A stretch of DNA of 64,000 bases, from positions 863,434-927,433 of the forward strand of contig NW_019091364.1 of the NCBI RefSeq assembly GCF_001949145.1, given 5' to 3'. The position numbers were made by a program, and so were the translations under genes. The notes beneath the pieces were generated by a model that ran no database searches, had not been told where the DNA came from, and saw only the letters and a list, made by a program, of their open reading frames with translations. This DNA comes from Acanthaster planci. Taxonomy: Eukaryota; Echinodermata; Asteroidea; Valvatida; Acanthasteridae. Of this stretch, positions 42,201-53,300 are shown piece after piece (within the stretch, counting starts at the first letter, position 1; each line of letters starts with the position of its first letter).

Positions 42201-45200
42201 CCTTTTTTACATCCAAGGCTAAAGAGTAATGACCAACAAAATGACAAAATAATTTGTTTTCCCAATTATTTCACTCAACTACCGGCCACCTGTGGTTGTC
42301 TCATCTTCTGACAACTGACAAGCTCTTCCTGAACACTTTGTTCATTTTTGTTTCAAAGCTGGAGCCAGGACACTGTTACTTATATCTATATGTAGTAATG
42401 AGGCCAAATGTTACTGAGTATTAAGTCATCACTGCACCCACTTCCAATCTTGAAAACTAAGAACATGTTTTATTCCAACAACTCAAGTTAAACTAGTGGC
42501 TCTGATAGCATTCTAACAACCACACTGCAAATTTTGGTTAACAAACCAACGAGTATACATTTATTTTTATGAAATGTTGCAGTAGTCTGATCAAACAACG
42601 CTGCTGTAAGAATTTAACAGCAAATTCTAGTCATGAACAGCACTCTCTAAAACTACAATATTTGAAAACATTGGAAGAGGAACTTGTTTACAAAATGAAA
42701 AGCACCTCTGAATTCCAACGTCAAGGAAGAAGCTGAGAAATAATGATCAAAGGGTGGCAGTAAAGACAAAATGGGGGGGGTGGTGTCTGGGATGAAAAGA
42801 GGTCGAGAGGCAGCCAGCGTTTCAAGAGGACACCTGATCCAAAGCCAATATCCGTTATGCAGGACGTGCACGGAATATGACTGTAATAAATATTACGCAG
42901 TCTCTGGATTTGGGACCTGGACGTGTTTAAAGCCGTGGAAGAACTATGGAGAAAAGTGAAGTCAAAACAGCAACATGATAGTGTTTCCTTTCACCTTTTA
43001 GTGTCCAGAATGTCAGTCAGATTTCATTGTTCCTGCTAAACCAACCTACACAGGTATTTTTCAAACCACAAACATGGATGAAAACGTACCAGCTGAAACT
43101 ACCAATATGAGCACTGTTTTTGTCAGGTTGGAAATTTACAAAGGGTACAGTTGCACCATTTTTGTTCACCGGAGTCTTGTCTGATTCTTTCAGTTCAGTT
43201 TTAAATTCTAATGAGGGCTAGCTCACCCGTTTGTTCTCACCAAAACTATAACTTACTTAAAAATGTTAAATACAACTAACCTTCACTCTGCCTAAATACC
43301 TTGGTTTTGATGAAGGCAAAAGAAATGTGATGTGAGAACAATACAAACCACTCACTGCAGGCTATGAACAACGACACACATGAAGGTAACTTGTTGACAT
43401 TTTAGTCATCTGGCCAGGTTCCTACAAAATGTTTCTTGTGAGGAAACAGAAACGGCATTTGTTCTGCTCCATTTCTCCCTCTCTCTCTCTTTATGGGGGA
43501 CATCTTTTTAGCTCAGTTCGGTCTATCTGTACTGGTGATAAAACACCAGCTATGCGAGCAGGAAAGCAGGCCATCAATAAACTAATAAGACTTCACAGAG
43601 ACTGTTGACTGGAACAGCTTTGAGAGAAAAATAATCAGGAGAAAATGTCTGGAAACTATCATGGGGGAAGAGGAGAAACACCCACTCAGAGCTGCTACAA
43701 AACATGGGTAATTTGTCAAGATCTTTTATGGAATGTGGGAGCCTTTTGAAGTGAACAACGACTGGATTGTTAGAAATGCCTGGAAGAGAAGCAGTCTGGG
43801 CCACAAACATGACAACGATTCTAATGAGAGAAGGAAAAATGTAAGTTTATGACATTCTTGCTCATAAACTTTGAACCCCAATTCCAAATAAGCGCTGTGA
43901 AAACACCTTACACTGTGTGAGGACAAGGCAGGAATTCAGTTGAGGAATGTGGTGAATTTGTGGTCGGAGTTTGGCTGTTGATGGACCTCACTCACAAGTT
44001 TCTTCCATTCAGGTTCAGGTCTGAACTGGAATCTCATTTTAAACAAATTCTAAATTGTTTCCATATTTGGACTTCAAACGCGCAAATATCATGTGCATCA
44101 TATTTACTGCTAAAAAGTTCTCTGAAACTAATTTTTGCTACAGTGCAAAAGCACGTCTAAAATTTTTGCAAAAATGATACTTGGCCATGTGGGGGAGAAT
44201 CCTTTCTTGGCCATTTTCTGACATCTGGTGATGTCATGATGAGGTCAACATTCCCTGTACAGCTTGAGTTCACATACTTAAGCCCTTTTTCCCTTGGATT
44301 GTTAATGTTGGATGATTTAACATAAAAGTGCCCAAGGCATCATGGATCAACTGAAAAGTACAGCCACCTAGCCTGGGCATCCGGTACCAAAATTGTTCAA
44401 CAGAGGGCCAATGAACTGGGAAAAGGCAGGTATGGCAGACAGGGTAGGTATGAAGAGCTCTCGCTTGACAATCTCTTTGGTTTCAGTGTGATGGAGCTAC
44501 TTGTCCTGTCGAGCCAGACAAAAAACAAATGAGAAGGCAAGAAATCCTCATCTCAAGTGCAGGGAGACATCCCTCCCCCCCCGGCCCGCCGCCCGCTGCC
44601 CAAAGAAGAATCATCAGCAAGCCATGTGATCACTCACTCAACTCCTCTTGTCTTTTCTGCGTCTTGGAGCCGGAGCTGAAATAACCAGTGCAAAGGCCCA
44701 GCATGATTGAGTCAGTTGTGCTCTGCTGAATTTCGCAGAGCAGAAACAAACGTCTCATTTTAAGAATGGAAAAGGACTAGCATATAAGCAAAACAATGTT
44801 GACTTGAAAGGAATGTAATATGAATAACAACCTTCTAAAAAGGCTTGAAATAAGAAATATCCATAACCAAAATGATCAGCGGTGAGCACAGTTAGTGGTC
44901 AATTAACCAAAAGGGGTGGGCAAACATTGTCAGTCAGGTGACATATCAGTGATTGGTGGTACCACCTCTATGGTGGTATCTAGTGGTCAGCAATTGCATC
45001 ACTGCAAAACCACAGGGGGTCTTGCAAACCCAAACCCCACACAGTCAAAAGTACATTACCAGCTGAACAAGTGGTAAACCCATATCAGGGTACCATCTAG
45101 TCACATCTCCAGTTCACTGCACTTGGGAATCATATTTGTAGCAATGATCTCCTAGTTTGTATTTCAATACCATACATGTCTGTATTTTTAATACGAGTAG

Positions 45201-48200
45201 TTCAGTCCAGTAAGGACAATGATTGGTGGCCTTAAGCCATCTCCATAGAAACCAGGAACCCAAACTTCACCGAACACCACTGCCAGAGGTTGGAAATGGC
45301 CACTTCACTTTCCAGAAATTTTCTATGTGCTTAGACAAGAATTCCACGAGGTAGTGTAAATAACTGAGCCAGAATTGGCCAAATGAATCAGAATCTGGAT
45401 GTGGAACAGAACTATTACCATTTCTCTGAAAATCCTCAGGCCTAGTTCACCCAATATTTCACTGATTCTCATAAACTTGGGCAAACTTGTAGAATTCTCA
45501 AAAAGTGCCTGTAGTGTTTCCTTTTTCTACGAAAAACCACTTTATGTACAGACAGATTGCGATCCTCCTACAAGCCAGCTACCTGCAGAGTTCCTCAGGT
45601 GGACACAGCCTTCATGGATTACAAAATTCCAGTAACCCAGACTGATTCACCAAAACACATCTCAAATTTAACACGCCCAACTTTGTGCCAGGATGTGTCA
45701 AACTGCAAATGGGCTTTCGGTTCAGACAGACAGATCATTCAGACAGATGTGTTTCATGTTAGCTGGGGTCCCTCCAATAAAATTCCATGACTTTTCCCCG
45801 ATATGTCCCATGCCACAGGAACCCCAGTTACTGAGCGTACGACACTTCCATGCCTGTTACAGAAATTGCCTGTCAGCTTTCAAAAATAAAGATAAACTGA
45901 TCAGTCAGAGAGACCTTTTCTGACCCCTTTCTGAAGAGCAAGTCTCCACAAACAAACATCTAACTGTTTTCATCCTACGGAAGCCATCAAATGGGCTCAA
46001 AAGGAGTACTGGAAAGAAACTAAAAAAAAAAAGCATCCCCCCCAAAAATTAATGACTCATGGTTTCTGAATTCCTGTCAGTTTTGATGTGATTACCCTAG
46101 ATTTTATTTCCTTTCTGGTTACTGGTGTGTGTGTGTGCCAGCTCCGATGAGAGAGAGAGGTACCACAATCATAAACACACCCTTGATTCAGAGGCACGTT
46201 GAAACCACACCATTCTACAATGCAATCTCATCTGACCAATGTCACACCTCAAAATGACCAGACTTCACCCAACATTAAACCTCCAATTGGAATGCAGATA
46301 ACATGAGTCACCATTTCAGAGAATCTCCAGATTTCTTTCTGTTTCAGGAGCGATGTCAGATTAAATTTCACTCTGACAGACTGGGAATGCAGGAGCACAG
46401 ACTCAAATTAACAGGCTTCTTCAAGGCCAAGAGATGTCTTGAATGCTGAAGTGGGTAACTAAAGTCTTGCTTATGACCTGCATGGAATCATAACCACCTT
46501 TCACATGGAAACTACCACTATGTGAGATGGTCCTCAGGTCATGTGATGGTTAGCAGGTCAGGTGATAGCCATCAGGTGGCCAACTGTACACTGTGGCTAG
46601 TGTCAGGATGACTTAAGCTATATTTCTAGAAATATTAACACAAACAACCACAAACTCTTCATCAGCAAGTACAGCCAAAACATTTCATGATATGTTGATG
46701 ATCTGGGTCTGTCGCCAAGGCACACTCCAGGCAGCAGTGAGGGCACTTTATAAAAATGCATGACAGATTCGGAAACAAAACACTTTCTCTCATGGCCTTC
46801 TTTGATGCACCAGAGTTGGAAGATATCAGTTACCTCAATGTAAAACCAGATACTTGAAGTCTTTCAAGACAGGCAATACCAGCTGTCAGCCTTATATTGA
46901 ATTCTATGCATAGTACATGATGAACCAGGCGCCAATATGCAAATGATAGTGACACACACTATGGTGAATAATAATTAATCAAGTCCAAAGTGGGGGAACC
47001 TTGGCTTTGGAGGGGGGAAATTGTAAAACTAGAGGTGTGTATTTGGAAAGTTGGGAGAAAAATAAATACCATGGTGCACAAGACTTGAGATGGTGCTTTT
47101 CAGTTTGATTTAACAATGTCCAGGGTTAGTCTAACTTGGACACAGTCTTAACTAAATCTTGAGAATTGTCTGACAAAGTGTCATGACCGCTGAAGAGATC
47201 TCAAGAACCACTGGGCAACCAAACATTCTGCAGACAACAGGAGTTAAACAGGGAGGATAATCTGTCATTACACTGGATTATAAATGATGCTTTTAAATGG
47301 AAAAAGGCTGGAGTGGTGGAAAGTTTTTGCCATACAAACTATATTTTCCCAATCCTGTGACTCTACTGGCATGTTTCAGTCCAAACAATTGGGTTTTATT
47401 TCCTTCTGGGGGTTTTGACAGGGAGAGCCCCTTCTACAGACGGCAGACCCAGAATGAAAAACCTCTCACCCGGATATACATAATGATCATGAACACAATA
47501 AAAGTAATTCCTCAAGGCGACCTGTCAGATGGTATTGTGGTCAGAGAGACATTCACTGTAGAAAGGGAAAAAGCTCGAAATTATTTCCGTTTATTTGGCA
47601 ACAGCATTCAATCGCCCGGGCTTAGAGAAGGAACAAGGACCAACAAGTCCGTGGGGTTTCTTGGCTAGGTTACCAGCTGAATTACCCTAGAGATTATGAA
47701 AAACTTGGCTGGTTGTCAGTATGTGAAGTTCTTCCTGTTAAGAATTCTATAGGCTTGACCTGCGGACCTACCAACTTTGGTGATAGATTAATTTGAAGCT
47801 TTAAAATTTGGTCAGACAGAGATTAAATAATGGCCTTCATTCATTTCAGAAAGAAGAGACTTAAAAACTGTAAGCATGACAAAAAATATTCCAGGACCAA
47901 GAAATGGTTGGCATTGAAATGCAGAAACTGAGAATATGCCCGACTGGTGACCCACACCCAAATGTAAATTGAATGTCCAACTTGCACATATTTCTTGTTG
48001 AGGGCAAGGCAGGCCAGTCAAGTAAGGCTTGTCAATCAAACACTTGGCCTTCGTTTGAAACACAAATCACCCTTCCTCTCCAGAAAGCAAAGTTGATCAA
48101 CAAGAGGGTTCATCCAATTCAACGAGGAAATGAATTTGATCCAACAGAAAGGCTTTCACTGAGGCTTACATTATCTGTATTTCTGGACGGTTCACGGTTG

Positions 48201-50332
48201 TCTGTTGCCAAGTTGACCGACTTCTTCTGACCCTTCTTTTCCACACGTTTGCGCAAAATTGCCTGCTTGCAAGCAGGCCAATTCAAAATGGCAGACTGCA
48301 AAGTTGTCCACTTTTTCTTCTATCATTTTCAAATTCAAAAGAACCCTTGACAACTGGCCTGAATTGCCTCATACTACAAAATTCCACCCTCTGTAACCTT
48401 TGCTATTTGAGGATATTTTAGAGCAACAGCAATAAAATTGACAAAGTACAAAAAAAATCTAACCACATCCTCTGGAAGAATAACCCTACACTCACCCAGT
48501 GGACCTGAACTTAGCATTTATTGTCTCAGAACTTGCAACCAATGTGTTTGAACTAGTTGGTATTTACTGGAGGTATGGAATGCACAAACATTTCCAAGTA
48601 TTGATAAAACAACTTCTTTCTTATGCATTTGTGGTACTTTCTTTCATTCCATTTGTTGAACATTTCAGGTTGAAATTCTAGAAACAAATGTGAGCATGTT
48701 GTCTAGGAATGTGGACAAAGATATAACGTATCACTTGTTTCCCCCCAAGGGTGGGAATGCTATCTGCTATTTCTGCTTATAAATTTATGGATCAAATGTC
48801 CCAGTCAGGAATGGGACAACTCAAAACCACTTCCCTGTGAAGGAAAAGCCTGTTAAAACAAGGATTTTATATCACTGTTGTGGGCTATCACAGCTGCTTA
48901 TTTTGAAAGGTTGGGAACAAAATGAAACCACAAAGATGTTGTGGAATGTTTTGTTCTTTCCACTGAATGGGGAAGTGAATCCAGGATTTCCAAAATAACA
49001 CTAACCTCTCTACAACACTCTGCAAGTTTTTTTTCTTAGCACCCTTTCTAAAAACCTTTATGCCTTTGTAGGTATCTTGGTAATAAATTTCTCTGATTTA
49101 ATCTGTATAATGAAACAAAATCTCAACTTCTCACTAAGAGCAACTTTGAAGTTCAAACTGAAGGTCACATAAGAAAAGTCAGTCGGTTTTTTTTCCACTT
49201 GAAAATTAATTTAAGCTTTTTTTCATAAGAGAAATTTTTCCCCCAAATCATTGGCATTTGGAAAGTTCAGAGAACAAATGTTGACAGATCTCTCTGGCTT
49301 GATTTACACTGACATTTCCTGGTTTGAATTCATTCTCCAAAATGCAGGGCTGTTATGTGTATTCAAAGGGCTTCGACAGAAAAAAAAGGCTACAAAGATC
49401 TATTCATCGGCAATCTGACCTGTCGGCAAAACTTCAGTCAGTCACAAGACAAGCACGCTCTTTGAGAATTGTTGTATTGTGCAGATGTGACCTCAAAGGT
49501 ACACAACAGGGCTAAGAGGAAAACTAGGCCATTTAAAATCAGTGCATGCACCCCTCGGTATTTTCTTTGTTACATCAAAATGATAAAGGAGGAAAGGCCT
49601 AGGTTTTGCCAAGAGATCTTTCTGGTGAAATATGAAAACTGTCACTTTGCTATGGATGGAAGTAAAGGATTAATCATCTGGACCTGACACTTGGGAGGGG
49701 GGAGGATTAATTGAACCTCCAAAACTTGTCCCCTTACCTTGGCCATTTGAGCTAGGATGCCTTGGCTTTGTAGCGCTACTACAGCCTTCTGTGCCGCTGC
49801 AGCCGAGTCAAAATCTACAAAACCGTAACCTGGAGAATGAGCAGAGAGAGGGGACATAACAGACATGGCTATAACTGAAGGATTAACGATCTACCATAAC
49901 TTCACGGGAAAAGTATCTCAGTTTAGTATATTAATTTCAGTTAATAACATACAATTACTAAAACCCATATCTGTACATATGCATCAGGTTGGTATTGAAT
50001 TACTTAATCCAAGCCCAAACATCTGTCTTTCACTCTGCAATTCAAATTTGACAGCCAGCCAATTTGCAATGTAAAAAGCATGAGGTGTATCAACAGAAAA
50101 AGTCAAAGATATAATCATATGCTTAGGAAATCCCCTCTTGGTCACGTCAGAACTCCCAAAAAGTGACTGTAATTGAACAGGATGACGTTCTTTAATAGCA
50201 CAATGCTCAATTCTCAATTACTTAGACCAAAAATTTAATTCAAAGTGATCTCTAATCCTTAAGATGTACTCACCTTTACATTTGTTCGTTTGTTTATCCA
50301 TTATTGCCTTGGTTGAAATAATTTTTCCATAA
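36067..50332 (-). CDS. RBMS: RBMS-family RNA-binding protein (RBMS1/2/3 orthologue), nine 3' coding exons
   Basis: Coding exons read on the minus strand: 50332-50274, 49829-49738, 41448-41288, 40829-40768, 40371-40212, 38835-38670, 38478-38368, 37966-37889 (or from 37969), 36219-36067. All junctions are GT-AG and in phase; about 346 residues end at TAG. The first two exons give the C-terminal half of RRM1, including RNP1 KGYGFVDF. RRM2 follows with RNP2 LYISNL and RNP1 RGVGFARM. The C-terminal part carries the family blocks [10 protein letters not shown] and AQQMSHL. RBMS proteins bind single-stranded DNA and AU-rich RNA and regulate transcript stability and transcription (family knowledge). 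The first exons (N-terminus and RNP2 of RRM1) were not found up to 64000 and probably lie outside. Paralogue number cannot be assigned; one pre-duplication gene is likely. Confidence 0.94.
36220..37888 (-). other. RBMS last intron, with G-rich (plus strand) tract
   Basis: A 1.7-kb intron. Next to the last exon, 36229-36300 is a run of G-tracts on the plus strand (C-tracts in the pre-mRNA). Purine-rich AGAGAG/GGGGGAG sequence lies near 36885-36910. No gene is seen. Confidence 0.65.
37889..37969 (-). CDS. RBMS: RBMS exon with NAGNAG acceptor
   Basis: Encodes (Q)[20 protein letters not shown] followed by QPVAVE, aligning with the YMPATSAMQGAYLPQY/VAVE region of RBMS1. The acceptor reads CCCCCAGCAG|TAC, so splicing may begin at 37969 (extra Gln) or 37966; both keep the frame. 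Donor GAG|GTAATT. Confidence 0.88.
37970..38367 (-). other. RBMS intron (398 bp)
   Basis: Short intron between the MSHL exon and the NAGNAG exon. Apart from its splice sites I see nothing. Confidence 0.6.
38368..38478 (-). CDS. RBMS: RBMS exon with AQQMSHL block
   Basis: Phase-0/phase-0, 111 nt. Encodes [20 protein letters not shown] and [16 protein letters not shown], matching MISPLAQQMSHLSLG of RBMS1. Acceptor TTGTATCCAG; donor CCG|GTAAGA. Symmetric, so potentially skippable. Confidence 0.93.
38670..38835 (-). CDS. RBMS: RBMS exon, Gln/Pro-rich
   Basis: Encodes [20 protein letters not shown], then [20 protein letters not shown] and [13 protein letters not shown], aligning with the VYQVQSPSWMQPQPYILQ region of RBMS1. 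Acceptor TCTCCAACAG; donor ATG|GTAAAC is weak; enters phase 2, leaves phase 0. Read-through would append [20 protein letters not shown] and more before a stop. Confidence 0.92.
38836..40211 (-). other. RBMS intron (1.4 kb)
   Basis: AT-rich; open frames on both strands show no recognisable protein character and lack compatible splice sites. No element is supported. Confidence 0.6.
40212..40371 (-). CDS. RBMS: RBMS exon, end of RRM2 and linker
   Basis: Encodes [20 protein letters not shown], the conserved last strand of RRM2, then a Gln/Thr-rich linker ([20 protein letters not shown]) and [12 protein letters not shown]. Vertebrate RBMS has a longer PNG-RPWHREGE stretch here that is not obvious in this species. 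Acceptor CCAACGCAG; donor TGG|GTACGT. Confidence 0.92.
40372..40767 (-). other. RBMS intron (396 bp)
   Basis: Splice sites only; no other feature. Confidence 0.6.
40768..40829 (-). CDS. RBMS: RBMS exon, RRM2 central helix
   Basis: A 62-nt exon encoding [21 protein letters not shown], matching [20 protein letters not shown]. Acceptor TCGCTTTCAG; donor CTG|GTGAGT; enters phase 2, leaves phase 1. Confidence 0.94.
40830..41287 (-). other. RBMS intron (458 bp)
   Basis: Nothing beyond splice sites and a C-run next to the upstream donor at about 41274-41283. Confidence 0.6.
41288..41448 (-). CDS. RBMS: RBMS exon, start of RRM2
   Basis: Encodes [20 protein letters not shown] and [20 protein letters not shown], then RGVGFA. 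It is nearly identical to vertebrate RBMS: RNP2 LYISNL and RNP1 RGVGFARM are intact. It has SQTQL where RBMS1 has a shorter SSGT loop. Acceptor TTTTCACAG; donor AAG|GTGAGG; leaves phase 2. Confidence 0.97.
41449..49737 (-). other. RBMS 8.3-kb intron between RRM1 and RRM2
   Basis: AT-rich with short homopolymers (G8 near 42772, C10 near 44573) and a (TG)n run near 46120. The longest frame (123 codons at 47297, plus strand) has no recognisable motif or splice partner and I treat it as chance. No nested gene is supported. Confidence 0.65.
49738..49829 (-). CDS. RBMS: RBMS exon, RRM1 RNP1
   Basis: Encodes [20 protein letters not shown] then [11 protein letters not shown]; with the preceding Lys it completes RNP1 KGYGFVDF. 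Acceptor CATTCTCCAG; donor AAG|GTAAGG; enters phase 1, leaves phase 0. Confidence 0.97.
49830..50273 (-). other. RBMS intron (444 bp)
   Basis: Splice sites only. Confidence 0.6.
50274..50332 (-). CDS. RBMS: RBMS exon, RRM1 central part (first exon found in window)
   Basis: Encodes [19 protein letters not shown], matching [20 protein letters not shown] of RBMS1. Acceptor GCTTGTAG with incoming phase 2 (first base T completes the previous codon, presumably Pro of ...CQP); donor AAAG|GTGAGT. Confidence 0.95.
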
Positions 50333-53300
50333 CTACAAGCAAAATAGAGAGACAGAAACAAATACCAGTTATTATTGAAGATTTTACCAGACATGGTGTT
50401 ATTGTAATTTCCCATCAAAACTGACAGACTCTTCCTGAATAAAAGTTATTTCTACTTTTCTCAAACTCAAAGCTTTCTTCATGCACCAAAGTACTTTTCC
50501 ATGAGCTTTGATGGATCAACTCCTTGCCCAAGACTGAAAATCACCAAAACACTCATCAGAATTTCACCCGTTTATCTCTGAATGCATCAACCACTGACAT
50601 ACATATAATTTGCAGTTCCCAAACTGGGTTACCAACACAAAAAACTACAGCCCTTCAAACAAAAAACAAGGGCATATTTACAAACCACGGTTTGATATAT
50701 ACCAATAAAAAAAAGAACACTGCCATTCTTAACCACAGTTTCCTAAAAGAAAATGCAAATATACACACATTCCTGACATAATTTTGAACTTTGAAGATTC
50801 AGTACATATAAAAACACTAAAACAAAATCTCAATTTCTTATCAGTGTACATTCCTACGTGTATCTCTGAAGTTACATATCAGACTACATGTATGTCATGG
50901 CTACTGAGGTTATCCATGGGAACCGTTAAGTTCAGATTTGAAAGCTCTTTCTCTCAAGCAAAAGATTTGTACCCCAGGGGTACAAAAACAGGGCAATGAC
51001 CTCACGCAGGCTGGAAATATTCCCATCGAGAAAATATTACTCACGCTGTGTGGGCTCACAGTCCAGGCAAGGGCCAAGGGGGTAGGTTTACACCCCAAGA
51101 GGACTTACTATAAACCACAACATGGTACATTGCTGAGGTCTGCATTGGGCAGATTTGTTAGGGAAGCACACTTCAAATCATACAATTCTTTGTGAATTGT
51201 TTTTTTGGGGGGAGGAGGGACGAATGTTGCAGCACCTTTATTGCAGCATGAACATGACAAGCATAGTGTCAAGATCACAATTTTTTGTTTTCTTGATATT
51301 CATTCATCTAAAAAAAGAGTGGCATTTTTACGGAGTGTGAATTTTGGAAACAGTTTTCGCCAGTGAAAGAAAAATGAAGAATAGTCTTAATTTAATTAAC
51401 AGTGTCTTTAGATTAAATGGCATAATATACAAATACTGCATACTGCCCCCCCCCCAAATGCATAATTTAACACAGGAGTAGTAGGTCATCTGTAATTCCA
51501 CAATATCACAACTTGAGTAATAAAGGCAACCGAGTGAGCAAAGAATGCAGCAGACTCATTCAACGGTCTACTTGGTCCCCAGAAGGTCTACTCGGCCCCC
51601 AGAAGGTGCCAGAATTCTCACCGTGTCAGTTTAGTTTATGACTTGACAAACGGGCAGGTAACATCGGTGTGAATTTTTGTTGCCACTGAGCTGAGGGTCA
51701 TGGATCACAGAACTGAGCTGTACCCCTGCTCTTGCTTGGGGCAGAATGCTAATATCATTTAAATTATGGCCCTCAGAGTCTTTAAATACTCCGCAAAAAT
51801 GGATTTGCACAACCCAGGTTCTTATTATGAAGGATTTAACTTTGGTTTCTCTGGTCCGCTTCACTCTTCCACTGCTCACACACGGAGCTAGCTGTTCACA
51901 TTTTAACACAACTTGCCTAGCTCCTCAAAGATGAGAGATACACCTACATGTATCTCTTCAACTTTTGGACCTTCAGACCCTTGCTTTAGCACCAAAACTC
52001 ACTGTCTTGATCTGGTACACCGCAAAAGTCAAGAATTTCCTTCAGGAGGGAAAATATGTCTGTCTTTAACCGTGTACATTAGAACTCATTTACTGCCAAG
52101 AGTGCATAGGAACCTATCTTACATGATTATTGAAATGATAAAATTTCAACGTAAAAAATAGATGATTAGAAAAAACTACCAAAGTAATGCTACAATTCAC
52201 CACCTTGAAGATTGAAACCATGGTGTCTACCATTACTACCCATAAATTCAAGACAGAATTCAAAATTCTGAAGTTTGTCAAGTATATAAAAATATGGTCA
52301 GTCAAGGCAGTTTTCTGCACTTTCCAACAATTCGGCCCCTCCCCTGAAACCCTAACCTCTCTACACCCTGGCTAGACCTCTCTGGAATTTCCCAGGTACC
52401 TTCCTTTATACCCCTGGGGGCTCAATCCCAGTTCTCAATCTGATTTTAATCCAACCCCCCTCCAAATTTCAGGGCTGGATTCCATGGGCCCCCTCTATTC
52501 TGCCCGGAGGATGAACCCCCTTTACACCAATCTCAGCCACTGATTTTCTATTTTCAGAACAAAGGGGAAGAGGGACCCAGGCCATGACAACTTGAAATGA
52601 TGTTTCTCCTTGGCGGATCATGGGGAGGATCAAGTCATGGAGTGGGTTGTTAGGTCATGAAACAAGCCTCAGCCAGGTGATCTTACCTTGGTTCGTTGGC
52701 TCGGGCTGCAATAGGTAGTTTCTGAATTGGGCCAGGCCAGGGCTGAAGTGGGGTAAATTTAGTTCTATTGAACAGGGCACATTGTGTTTTTCTTGGGGTT
52801 GGATAATGCCTTGTCTAGGGTTCAGGTTTTTGTGAACTTTTCATCAAGCGTACACATGAACTTCATATAAACTACAGGGCAATTCACCTGTAACGTCATA
52901 CAACACAGGGCACAAACTACAAAGACAGAATCCAAAATTCAAGCGAGGCCCAAGAAACCATTTTTCTTTCCAGCCAGGCCCTAAACTTTCTTTCCTTTTA
53001 TAGCTTCAGCTCAGGCTCACTCTTGAAACAGCCAGCAGCATAAACTGTCATGTAAATGTATTCCTCCTTCCAGTCTTCCCAGTGTTTGATGAATGACTTC
53101 TCACCTATCTGACCAAATCTCTCATCATCTCCATACACACAACTCATGAGGCTCATCACATAAGATCAAGCCAGGGTTTGCCATAATAATCTTGTATGCG
53201 CCTTGCAAACAAACTCCTGGCATGCACTTCTTCTTTTTTTCCCCCTTGTTCCCTTTCCGTACTCTTTGTGATCTCTGCCGCAAGTTTGGGGGTTAAAGGT

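Noticed and set aside
44630-44690. Possible extra minus-strand exon (TTATTTCAG ... GTGAGTG) in the RRM1-RRM2 intron
   Set aside because: The segment is 38 nt and would shift the frame between two phase-0 exons that already join to give the conserved RBMS sequence.
47297-47668. 123-codon plus-strand open frame in the RBMS intron
   Set aside because: No domain, transit or membrane signature, and no nearby splice or promoter context; probably chance.
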